From NCBI RefSeq assembly GCF_003946695.1, contig NZ_RHOX01000002.1:62001-126000 (forward strand): 64,000 nucleotides of DNA, given 5' to 3'. Shown piece after piece: positions 36,555 through 44,599 of the stretch. The notes beneath the pieces were generated by a model, which had not been told where the DNA came from, did not search any database, and saw only the letters and a list, made by a program, of their open reading frames with translations. The translations under genes and the position numbers were made by a program. Each line of letters opens with the position of its first letter. Positions within the stretch are counted from its first letter, which is position 1. The DNA comes from Lapidilactobacillus bayanensis (GTDB lineage Bacteria; Bacillota; Bacilli; Lactobacillales; Lactobacillaceae).

Positions 36555-37202
36555 TTAGTTCGACGCCATAAAACCATGTTCAAAAATTTCGAAATATTTA
36601 GTCAATTGTTCGATTATCTCATTCATATCTTCAATACTAGTAATTTCAGGATGGGTTCCTAAATATTCCTGAATTCGTCCGTAATAACCATTTTCAATCC
36701 AACGAATCATTTCATAAACATCATCAATGCTAACCCCAGGTTTTAACTTCGACCGCTGCAGTACAGGTGTTAACATTTTCTTCTGCAAATCCGTGTTGCT
36801 GATAAAAGTAGTATTAACGTAATCACCAATCGCTTTAGGTAACTGGCTCCCTTGTACAAAGGCATTTAGTAGCAACTTGAATTCGCGCGGAAATTTCAAT
36901 TGCAAGCTAATTTTGTAGCGAGTAGCATTAACCACCATCGCCACCAAATCCTCGGAATCCTGCCAAATGTTATAATCGGCAATCGCCATAAATTTTTGCG
37001 TTGCAGATTTTAATGTCGTTAAATATAGATTTTCTTTACTTTGATAATACTTAAAGACGAGCCCTTTCGAAACTTCAGCTTGGTCGGCAATTTCCTCTAC
37101 ATGAGTTTTACGATAACCATGCTCAGAAAATTCAGTCAGTGCTGCCATTAAAATTCGTGCTTCTTTTTCAGGATCTCTTGCTAAACGACTTGTTGTACTC
37201 AT
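36555..37202 (-). CDS. TetR family repressor of the ABC exporter operon
   Basis: 215 residues. The N-terminal helix-turn-helix is at about residues 12-60 (HVEEIADQAEVSKGLVFKYY), with a helical ligand-binding domain behind. It is the third gene of the operon after an ABC ATPase and permease, starting 9 bp after the permease. Two TGAC-N6-GTCA dyads over the operon promoter (39837-39865) are its likely operators, giving autoregulation and drug-inducible export. The ligand is unknown. Confidence 0.87.
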   Translation of the reverse strand: MSTTSRLARDPEKEARILMAALTEFSEHGYRKTHVEEIADQAEVSKGLVFKYYQSKENLYLTTLKSATQKFMAIADYNIWQDSEDLVAMVVNATRYKISLQLKFPREFKLLLNAFVQGSQLPKAIGDYVNTTFISNTDLQKKMLTPVLQRSKLKPGVSIDDVYEMIRWIENGYYGRIQEYLGTHPEITSIEDMNEIIEQLTKYFEIFEHGFMASN

Positions 37203-37211
37203 AAACTCATC

Positions 37212-38828
37212 CTATTTTGTAATTTGATCGCGTCTTTGGAAACCAATCACTGCAATTATCAACAATACTAAGGCAACGACTAATAGCCCTGTAAAATTCG
37301 CCCAATTAATTGCTTTAATTGGCAAATTGCGCATCCAACCGTACGGTACTAGTTTTACCATCCAAACTTTCAATTTAAAGATACTATGGAAATACATCAT
37401 AATAAACCCAAAGCCAGTATACAAGAGTGTCAAATTCTTTAGTCGCGGAATGAATGCTATTAGAATTGCTGCAATTGCAATCATCAAAAGAATAGCAACG
37501 CTATAACCATTAAACAAGCGAATAAAGTATTTAAGCGCTAGTGGGTGTTTCATTACGGCTAAATTCCCAGCATATAATCCAGCTAATCCAGCGGCAAAAA
37601 CCAATAAGCTATTAACGACTGCATAACCAATATAAGTTACAAAAATTCGGATTCGACTAATCGGTTTAGCTAATAATTGTTCCAAATAACCTTTTTTGGC
37701 ATCACCATCAATCTGATTAACTAGAAAGATACCGCGTAACGTCGCTACAATCACAAAAATAATTGCCAATGTCGCCATAAATTGTAGTAGCAACGCATCA
37801 CTGGCTTTTTGTTTCATCGCCGTTGAGAACATCGTTGCCATGAATTTATTTGACTTAATCACATCTGTAATACTATCAAAAATTGAACCATACATTAAGC
37901 CTAAAATAATTGCACCGAACAACCAAGACCAAAATGATTTAGCGTCAACTTTAATTAAAGCCGTTAGTGGTCCACGTAAAAACCAACTCTTCGCTTTACC
38001 ATTGCGGACAGCAATTAATCCTGCGCCGATATCACGGTGACTACTAATAGCCATCGCAACCAGCAATATTACGAAAGTAGCTAATAACAAATACACGGCT
38101 GGCAACCAATTATTCCGATAATAAGCACCGCCTTGTTCAATCCAACCTAATGGTGACCACCAATTATATTTCGGTTGCTTAACATCAATTAACATCCGTA
38201 CAATATAGGCAGCGCCCAGAACTGTAATAGCCGCAGTGGTTGCTGTACGTGCTTCACTGGCAGCTTGTGCTGTTAAAATACCAATTGCGCCGAATAACAA
38301 TCCCACACCAGCTAATAAAGCAGCCGACAACCAATTTCCACTCGTGTTAGCACCGGACATATTGGCCAGTTGTAAGCCACCACCGACAATTAAAAATAAG
38401 AACAGATTAAAGACGATTGATTCTAGAAAGGCAGCTAATAACAAAGCCTGACGACCAACTGACTTAGCACGTACTAACTCAGTTAATCCTTGATCTTCAT
38501 CGCCACGAGTTACATTAATTGCCAACAATAAACTGGCTAAACCATAGAATAAACCCATAAAGACTAACATTTCACCAGAAAACAACGTTGCTTCCGTTAT
38601 TGATATTGACTTAGGAATATAACCTAGCACTGCAATCATTGCCGGTGAGCGCAACGTCACAACTAATGCGTCAACTGATTTTTGACTCGTATAAATAACA
38701 CCAATTTTGCTCGCATAACCGACCATTAACCCAGCCAGAACTAAAAACCAAACTAGCAAGCGCCAACGATCACGCTTTAAATTAATCTTTAAAAGACGAC
38801 CAGATTGTGCAAATAGATTACTCAGCAC
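37212..38828 (-). CDS. ABC-2 type exporter permease (large, two repeats)
   Basis: 538 residues from GTG 38828, which has AGAGGTG 7 nt upstream; a GTG at 38834 is an alternative. About 12 membrane segments in two six-segment halves, with GDEDQGLTELVRAKSVGRQ and DGDAKKGYLEQLLAKPISR loops repeated in each half. These are typical of the TnrB3/'polyketide antibiotic exporter' permeases. The start overlaps the ATPase gene end, so the two are translationally coupled. The substrate is unknown. Confidence 0.85.
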   Translation of the reverse strand: MLSNLFAQSGRLLKINLKRDRWRLLVWFLVLAGLMVGYASKIGVIYTSQKSVDALVVTLRSPAMIAVLGYIPKSISITEATLFSGEMLVFMGLFYGLASLLLAINVTRGDEDQGLTELVRAKSVGRQALLLAAFLESIVFNLFLFLIVGGGLQLANMSGANTSGNWLSAALLAGVGLLFGAIGILTAQAASEARTATTAAITVLGAAYIVRMLIDVKQPKYNWWSPLGWIEQGGAYYRNNWLPAVYLLLATFVILLVAMAISSHRDIGAGLIAVRNGKAKSWFLRGPLTALIKVDAKSFWSWLFGAIILGLMYGSIFDSITDVIKSNKFMATMFSTAMKQKASDALLLQFMATLAIIFVIVATLRGIFLVNQIDGDAKKGYLEQLLAKPISRIRIFVTYIGYAVVNSLLVFAAGLAGLYAGNLAVMKHPLALKYFIRLFNGYSVAILLMIAIAAILIAFIPRLKNLTLLYTGFGFIMMYFHSIFKLKVWMVKLVPYGWMRNLPIKAINWANFTGLLVVALVLLIIAVIGFQRRDQITK

Positions 38829-39747
38829 GACCACTCACCTCTTCTGCATTTGTAGCGCCGTAATAACGCATAAATAAATCTTCCAACGTAGGTTGAGCTA
38901 CTTGAATATTAAGAATTGTTTCGTTAGTTAATGCCTGCATTACGGCTTGCAGTGCATCTGAATCAACGGAAAACTCCGCAATCTTTTCAGAATCATCAGT
39001 AAATTTAAATTGATGAACACCCTTCAAAGTTTTGATTGCTGCCAAACTTTGTGCAGCAGTTACAGTAATGTTGGTTCGTGTTAAGTGACGCATTTCTGCC
39101 AACGAACCTGCTTCAACAATGTTACCTTGACGAATAATAACAATAGTATCGCCCATTTTCTCTACCTCAGACAAAATATGACTAGATAATAGAATTGCTT
39201 TACCTTCCTGCTTTAAACGTTCAATTTCCTTTTGAAAAATCACTTCGTTTAGTGGATCAAGGCCAGAAGTTGGTTCATCAAAAATATAAAAATCGACATC
39301 ACAAGACAATGCTGCAATCAAGGCAATCTTTTGACGATTACCTTTGGAGTAAGTTTGATTCTTCTTAGTCGGATCTAACTCAAACTCTTTAATTAATTCA
39401 TCAGTTTTAGCATTGTGCTTTTGCCCGCTCATTTTTAACAGTAAATCAATTGTTTGCCCACCAGTAAAATTAGGCCATAAATAGACATCACCCGGTACAT
39501 ATGTTAACCGTTGATGAATCGTCACTGATTTTGACCATGCATCTTCGCCGAAAACTTTAACTGTGCCGCCATCCGCTTTTAACATTCCCAATATTGTTCG
39601 AATTGTTGTTGATTTACCTGCCCCGTTAGGTCCGATGAAACCGACGACTTCACCTTGATGAACTTGAAATGTAATATCTGTTAATGCTTGAAACTTGCCA
39701 AACTTCTTTTGTACATGCTGCACATCTAAAACAATTTTAGCGGCCAT
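38818..39747 (-). CDS. ABC exporter ATP-binding protein
   Basis: 309 residues from ATG 39747, which follows AAGGAG; a TTG at 39780 would place that ribosome site inside the gene. Walker A GPNGAGKST (about residue 40), a signature variant YSKGNRQKIAL (about 140) and Walker B DFYIFDEPTSGLD (about 155) are visible. The C-terminal tail of about 90 residues is common to DrrA-like ATPases. It energises the permease encoded downstream. The signature starts YSKG rather than LSGG, as is often seen in this subfamily. Confidence 0.9.
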   Translation of the reverse strand: MAAKIVLDVQHVQKKFGKFQALTDITFQVHQGEVVGFIGPNGAGKSTTIRTILGMLKADGGTVKVFGEDAWSKSVTIHQRLTYVPGDVYLWPNFTGGQTIDLLLKMSGQKHNAKTDELIKEFELDPTKKNQTYSKGNRQKIALIAALSCDVDFYIFDEPTSGLDPLNEVIFQKEIERLKQEGKAILLSSHILSEVEKMGDTIVIIRQGNIVEAGSLAEMRHLTRTNITVTAAQSLAAIKTLKGVHQFKFTDDSEKIAEFSVDSDALQAVMQALTNETILNIQVAQPTLEDLFMRYYGATNAEEVSGRAE

Positions 39748-39822
39748 TTTTAACTCGCTCCTTAATTTAGTAAAATTCAATCATATCAACGTTAATGCTG
39801 CAATAAATTCTAGAACAAATGG

Positions 39823-39868
39823 ATTATAGTCCTAAGTGACTAATCGGTCAATGACTTTTCAGTCACTT
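39823..39868 (-). promoter_or_regulatory. ABC-TetR operon promoter with two TetR-type dyads
   Basis: Leftward promoter: TTGACC (39846-39851), 17 bp, TATAAT (39823-39828). TGACTAATCGGTCA (39837-39850) and TGACTTTTCAGTCA (39852-39865) are tandem dyads inside a larger AAGTGACT/AGTCACTT inverted repeat (39834-39868). The dyads cover the -35 and spacer. Confidence 0.85.
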
Positions 39869-39995
39869 TTAAAAATAATCTGTTAAATTCGATTTGAATT
39901 AAATTAAATAATTGCAAAAAATAAGTCTCTAGCTTGATTACAAACCACATTGTTATTGCTAAACTAATATTATCAAATAAGGACAGTGAAATTTT

Positions 39996-40538
39996 ATGAT
40001 ACTTTCAATAGTTATTGCACTTTTACTTTTATGGGCATTTATTCGCGGTTACCGCCGCGGTTTGGTTAAAGAAATTCTCTTTACCGTCGGAACGTTTTTC
40101 GTCTTCTTACTTGGTCTTTACTATGATTCAAATTTAGGTGATTGGCTACTGACAATTTCTAAGCAAGGCGATCCCACTGACCCCTTCGCTCATTTTGTCG
40201 CGCAAACAATTGCTTTTGCCATTATTGTGCTTGCTGGACGAATCGTGATTAGCTGGATTGCCCGGCTATCACAAGCAATTACCTGGTTACCTGTCATCAA
40301 GCAGGCTAATGGCTTGGGTGGCGCTTTAATTGCAATTGTCGTGGCTTACTTGGTTATTTTCCTGACAATTGCTATTCTTAATGTTATCCAACCATCTTGG
40401 TTCGTTGAGCAATACAACAATTCAGTCGTGGCTCAATTTATGATTGAGAGGACACCAATCGTTGGTCAAAAGGTAATTGATTGGCTTTTCAATACGCAAA
40501 CTCAAACTTTCGCTTTTAGCACATTATCGTTATACTAA
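39996..40538 (+). CDS. CvpA family membrane protein
   Basis: 180 residues with four membrane segments. The N-terminal WAFIRGYRRGLVKEI motif and the later GALIAIVVAYL helix match the CvpA family. In other bacteria CvpA is tied to colicin V production and to envelope stress, but the molecular role is not known. It is 24 bp upstream of a HAD phosphatase in the same direction and probably shares its transcript. Confidence 0.82.
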   Translation: MILSIVIALLLLWAFIRGYRRGLVKEILFTVGTFFVFLLGLYYDSNLGDWLLTISKQGDPTDPFAHFVAQTIAFAIIVLAGRIVISWIARLSQAITWLPVIKQANGLGGALIAIVVAYLVIFLTIAILNVIQPSWFVEQYNNSVVAQFMIERTPIVGQKVIDWLFNTQTQTFAFSTLSLY

Positions 40539-40562
40539 GTAAATTCAACTGGGGTAAATTCA

Positions 40563-41381
40563 ATGTACAAATTAATTGTAAGTGATTTAGATGAAACATT
40601 ATTACGCGACGATGGCACTGTTGCTGAACAGGATTTACAATGCATTAAAGATTTAACAGCTAAAGGCGTTAAATTTGTTCCCAATAGCGGCCGCGGTTTT
40701 GCGTCAATTCGTAATCTGTTAAAGAAGATCGGTACTGTCGATCAAGATGGTCAATATGTGATTTCATATAACGGTGGTGTCATCGTTAATAATTATCAAA
40801 ATCAAATTTTAGTTAGCCATTTCTTGGACTGGTCAATTGCAAATTGTCTTTACGTATTGGCACATCAACGCTCCAATTTAGGAATTCACGTTTACACATT
40901 AAATGACGTTTATATTTATAATCCTTCCGCAAGTGAACTGGCCTATCTACAGACACGGCGCGTGCAATATCACGATTTTAATGAACCTGATTTAGCGGTC
41001 TTTAAAAATACGCCGATTGTTAAAATTATTATGGAAAACACCGATCACCAACAATTGGCCGACTTTAAAGCTCAGGCCTTATCAGAAATAGCCAAGCCAT
41101 TAACTGTTGCTTACTCATCAAATCGCTACGTTGAATTCAATCCTGCCGAAGTTAATAAAGGGCGTGCTACGTTAGAGTTAGCCAATCAATTACAAATCAA
41201 ACCAGAAGAAATCATCGCAATTGGTGATAATAGTAACGACTTAAGTATGCTTAAGGCTGCCGGAATGGGCATTAGTGTCCAAAATGGCATTGCGGAAGTT
41301 AAAGCTACTGCGAACCTAATTCTTAGTGCCACTAATAACGAGAAGCCGATTACAGAAATTTATCAGCACTTTTTTGGATAA
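40563..41381 (+). CDS. Cof-type HAD-IIB phosphatase
   Basis: 272 residues. HAD motif I SDLDETLL (residues 6-13, nucleophile Asp7), motif II near SGRG, motif III Lys near EVNKGRA and motif IV GDNSNDLSML (about 220). A C2B-type cap lies between. Members hydrolyse sugar phosphates, FMN or pyridoxal phosphate; the substrate is not predictable here. A very long hairpin follows. Confidence 0.87.
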   Translation: MYKLIVSDLDETLLRDDGTVAEQDLQCIKDLTAKGVKFVPNSGRGFASIRNLLKKIGTVDQDGQYVISYNGGVIVNNYQNQILVSHFLDWSIANCLYVLAHQRSNLGIHVYTLNDVYIYNPSASELAYLQTRRVQYHDFNEPDLAVFKNTPIVKIIMENTDHQQLADFKAQALSEIAKPLTVAYSSNRYVEFNPAEVNKGRATLELANQLQIKPEEIIAIGDNSNDLSMLKAAGMGISVQNGIAEVKATANLILSATNNEKPITEIYQHFFG

Positions 41382-41442
41382 ATTTCACGTCACATCATAG
41401 AATTCAAATTAGTTATCGATCCCAGTACTAATTTACAACAAG

Positions 41443-41567
41443 AAAAGCGTAAGACAAAAAGTCTGTTGAAGCTACTTAAGAGAACTCGGGTCTAAATCCA
41501 CAAAAATAAATTTAGACGCTGATTCTCTTAATGTTCGTTAGCAACTCGACTTTTATCCTACGCTTTT
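41443..41567 (+). terminator. 125-nt three-tier hairpin with terminal T-run
   Basis: Four stacked stems: 41443-41451 with 41559-41567, 41457-41463 with 41548-41554, TTAAGAGAA 41476-41484 with 41523-41531, and GTCTAAAT 41490-41497 with 41510-41517. It ends in TTTTTT. It terminates the CvpA-HAD unit before the trehalose operon, but is much longer than a usual terminator. Confidence 0.75.
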
Positions 41568-41586
41568 TTCGTCTAATAAATTAAAA

Positions 41587-41639
41587 AACTTGTCTAGTTT
41601 AGTTTCTTAGTATTAGCGCATTTCCTGTCAACTTGTCTA
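41587..41639 (+). promoter_or_regulatory. Direct repeats upstream of treR
   Basis: AACTTGTCTA occurs at 41587-41596 and 41630-41639, 43 bp apart (about four helical turns). TTGTCTA resembles GntR/HutC half-sites. A TATAAC -10-like element lies near 41696. Confidence 0.45.
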
Positions 41640-41717
41640 TGTTTTTCGTCAAGAACAAGAGCCTTATCCATGTAAGCCTTACCATAATGTGCTAGTATAA
41701 CTTTTAGGGAGCATCGT

Positions 41718-42422
41718 ATGAAAAAGTATTTGCAAATCTATCATGATTTATTAACGAACATTCAAACCAAGAAGTTTAAGGAAGGAGATCTCTTACCTAG
41801 CGATACCAAATTAGTCATGAAATATGACGTGTCCAGAGAAACAGTTCGGCGTGCAATTAAGTTGCTCTTCGATGAAGGTTATATTCAAACGATTCGTGGC
41901 AAAGGTAGCATCATTCTAAATTCTGATCGCATTATGTTCCCCTTTTCTAGAATAGAAAGCTACAAGGAACTCGTTACGACTAGTCATCTTCATTCAGAAA
42001 ACAAAGTTATCTCAATGCAAGAACATGTTGACGTACCTCAGAACTTGTTATTCGGTGCTCCTAGTATGACGACGCAATTAGTCGTTCGTAAACGGATCGT
42101 TAACGATATTCCAATGGTAATTGACTATGATTATATTAACGAAGCAGTCGTAGCCAATGTTCCTAAGCAAGCAGCCCTAAATTCATTATTCTATTATTTT
42201 GAGCATGACTTGGGACTCAAGATTAATTATGCCATCAAGCACATTACCGTTGAACCCGCAGACTACGACGATTTACATTACTTAGAGATCGATCGTCATG
42301 TCCCAATTGTCGTTGTACGCAGTGAAACTCGTCTTTCGGACAACCGTATTATATCTTATACAGAATCGCGTCATCGGGCAGATAAATTCAGTAGCGTTGA
42401 ATTTGCCCGTCGCCACGAATGA
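41718..42422 (+). CDS. treR: GntR/HutC family repressor of the trehalose operon
   Basis: 234 residues. The N-terminal winged helix is at about residues 1-70 (LPSDTKLVMKYDVSRETVRRA) and a UTRA effector domain at about 90-230. It is the first gene of an operon with PTS and phosphorylase genes, so it is probably a trehalose- or trehalose-6-phosphate-responsive repressor like TreR. The direct repeats AACTTGTCTA at 41587-41596 and 41630-41639 are candidate half-sites upstream. Regulation by another sugar phosphate cannot be excluded. Confidence 0.8.
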   Translation: MKKYLQIYHDLLTNIQTKKFKEGDLLPSDTKLVMKYDVSRETVRRAIKLLFDEGYIQTIRGKGSIILNSDRIMFPFSRIESYKELVTTSHLHSENKVISMQEHVDVPQNLLFGAPSMTTQLVVRKRIVNDIPMVIDYDYINEAVVANVPKQAALNSLFYYFEHDLGLKINYAIKHITVEPADYDDLHYLEIDRHVPIVVVRSETRLSDNRIISYTESRHRADKFSSVEFARRHE

Positions 42423-42435
42423 AAGGAATGATGAT

Positions 42436-42921
42436 ATGTTTGGTTTTGGAAAAAAACCTGCCGAAGATAACCAACTTTATGCACCTACTACAGGTGAGGT
42501 TGTTAATCTTGAAACTGTCTCTGATCCCGTCTTTGCACAAAAGATGATAGGTGACGGTTTTGGTGTAAAACCAGATACTTCTGAGGCAACAATCGTTGCA
42601 CCAGTTGCTGGTGAAATTACATTAGCGCAAGGTCATGCCGTTGGTATTAAACGTTACGACGGATTAGAGGTATTAATTCATTTAGGAATTGATACTGTCT
42701 CACTTAAGGGTGCACCATTTGAACTTAAAGTTAAGCCCGGTAAAGTTGTCAAGGGCGGCGATCCATTGGTCACAGTTGATTGGGAACAAATTAAAACCGC
42801 TAAATTGGATAACGTGGTTTTAGTTCTAATTACCAATACTAAAGATGCTTTGGCAAGCATAGATATTAACTATGGCCCTTGCCAATCTGGCACAGTATTG
42901 GGTAAGGCCGTAGCAAAATAG
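42436..42921 (+). CDS. PTS glucose-type EIIA protein
   Basis: 161 residues from ATG 42436, behind AAAGGA; a start overlapping treR (42298) would be out of keeping with the family. EIIA-Glc/Crr fold motifs are present: VAPVAGEIT near residue 56 and the phosphorylated histidine in VLIHLGIDTV near 80. It carries phosphate from HPr to EIIB. As a free-standing EIIA next to an EIIBC lacking its own EIIA domain, it completes the trehalose transporter. Confidence 0.9.
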   Translation: MFGFGKKPAEDNQLYAPTTGEVVNLETVSDPVFAQKMIGDGFGVKPDTSEATIVAPVAGEITLAQGHAVGIKRYDGLEVLIHLGIDTVSLKGAPFELKVKPGKVVKGGDPLVTVDWEQIKTAKLDNVVLVLITNTKDALASIDINYGPCQSGTVLGKAVAK

Positions 42922-42946
42922 TCTTTAAAACTGGAGGATAAATATT

Positions 42947-44461
42947 ATGGCACAAAAAGATTACACACAACTGGCAACACAGATTATTAAATATGTTGGC
43001 GGTAAGGATAATGTTGATAAAGTTATCCATTGTATTTCACGTTTACGTTTCTACCTAAAAGACGAAACTAAAGCACAAACAGATAAAATTCAGGAATTAG
43101 ATGGTGTGGCTGGTGCGTTATATAACGCCGGCTTAGGTCAATATCAGGTCGTGATTGGACCAGCTGTTCCTGACGTTTATGATGCGGTTGTGCAACAGCT
43201 AGGTGCTGGTGTTGTTGATCAAAAAGCAACTGCTGAAGCCGTTGCCGCAACAGAGGCCGCTGCCGAACCCGAGAAGCCTAAAAACTTATGGGGTTGGATT
43301 ACTCGTGGGTTCCAATTATTAATCGGAACAATTACTGGTTCAATGATTCCAATTATCGGTTTGTTAGCAGCTTCTGGTATCTTAAAAGGTTTCTTGACAT
43401 TATTTACATTTAATTTGAATTGGATTGACGCTAAATCAACGACTTACATTATCATCAATGCGATGGGCGATTCAGCGTTCTACTTCTTACCAATTTTAGT
43501 TGGTTATACGGCCGCTAAACAATTGAAGTCGGATCCAATCATCGTTGCGGCAATTGCCGGTGTTTTAATTCACCCAAGTATTGTTACTTTACAATCCGCT
43601 TCAACAAAGGGTATGCAAACACTATTAGGTTTACCAATTAATGCTAATTTCTTCGGTATTCCCGTTCACATTCCTCAATACACTTATTCAATCTTCCCAA
43701 TTATTTTTGCAGCCTGGCTAGCACGTCCTGTTGGTAATTGGTTCAAGAAAGTATTGCCATTAAGTTTACGTTCTATTTTTCAACCACTATTTACTGTCTT
43801 CATCGTTTCTGCAGCTGTCTTAGTCGTCTTCGGGCCACTTATTTCCCTAGTTTCTGCAGGATTAGCCGCCGTAATTAACTTCTTAGTCACAACTAACGAA
43901 GCGGTTGCCGGATTTATTATTGGTGGCTTCTATCAATGTTTAGTTATCTTCGGTTTACACTGGATGGTTGTTCCGCTAATCTCCAACGATATTGCTTCAA
44001 CCGGTCACTCAGTATTAAACGCTTTGGTTAACTTTACAATGATTGCTCAAGGTGCCGGCGCATTAGCTGTTTGGGCTAAATCAAAACGTGCCAATATTAA
44101 AGGCTTAGCATTAGCTGGTGCTCTTTCAGGTTTCGCTGGTGTTACTGAACCAGCAATGTATGGTATTAACTTGAAATATGGTCGCGTCTTCTGGATGGCC
44201 AACATCGGTGGTGCTATTGGTGGTTTAGTCGCTGGTCTAATGAAGATTGACATGTTTGGTTTCACCGGTTCATTAATCGGTTTCCCATCATTCTTCTCCA
44301 AGACTAACCCTAATAATATTTGGGCCTTTGTCATTGCCAGTGCGATTACTTTGATTGTTTCCTTCGCCTGTGTTTACCTTTGGGGCTTTTCAGATGCTGA
44401 CGTTGACAAAGCTAAAGCAGCAGAAAAGAAGAATGTTTTCAAAGATGCCGTTAATGGCTAA
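42947..44461 (+). CDS. treB: PTS trehalose-family EIIBC
   Basis: 504 residues. The EIIB domain is residues 1-85 with the phosphocysteine Cys29 in VIHCISRLRF. A linker of about 35 residues rich in Ala and Glu precedes the EIIC domain (about 120-490) with ten membrane segments and GFAGVTEPAMYGINLK. It imports trehalose as trehalose 6-phosphate. The next two genes supply phosphorolytic cleavage, which supports trehalose over beta-glucosides. EIIA comes from the gene 25 bp upstream. Confidence 0.88.
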   Translation: MAQKDYTQLATQIIKYVGGKDNVDKVIHCISRLRFYLKDETKAQTDKIQELDGVAGALYNAGLGQYQVVIGPAVPDVYDAVVQQLGAGVVDQKATAEAVAATEAAAEPEKPKNLWGWITRGFQLLIGTITGSMIPIIGLLAASGILKGFLTLFTFNLNWIDAKSTTYIIINAMGDSAFYFLPILVGYTAAKQLKSDPIIVAAIAGVLIHPSIVTLQSASTKGMQTLLGLPINANFFGIPVHIPQYTYSIFPIIFAAWLARPVGNWFKKVLPLSLRSIFQPLFTVFIVSAAVLVVFGPLISLVSAGLAAVINFLVTTNEAVAGFIIGGFYQCLVIFGLHWMVVPLISNDIASTGHSVLNALVNFTMIAQGAGALAVWAKSKRANIKGLALAGALSGFAGVTEPAMYGINLKYGRVFWMANIGGAIGGLVAGLMKIDMFGFTGSLIGFPSFFSKTNPNNIWAFVIASAITLIVSFACVYLWGFSDADVDKAKAAEKKNVFKDAVNG

Positions 44462-44503
44462 TGATTAGATTTATCAACTCAAGCTCTTCTTACGTATAAT
44501 TTA

Positions 44504-44542
44504 GAAAATCTGAATGATGTACTATCAATCATTCAGATTTTC
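44504..44542 (+). terminator. Intercistronic hairpin between treB and the GH65 gene
   Basis: GAAAATCTGAATGAT (44504-44518) pairs perfectly with 44528-44542 around a 9-nt loop, with only TTTTC at its foot. It could be a partial terminator or a processing and stabilising stem that sets different levels for transporter and enzyme. Confidence 0.65.
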
Positions 44543-44599
44543 CTACTTATGCTTGAATTGCGTTTAATTTACAAGCAAACAATCAATAGGAGGAAAATA

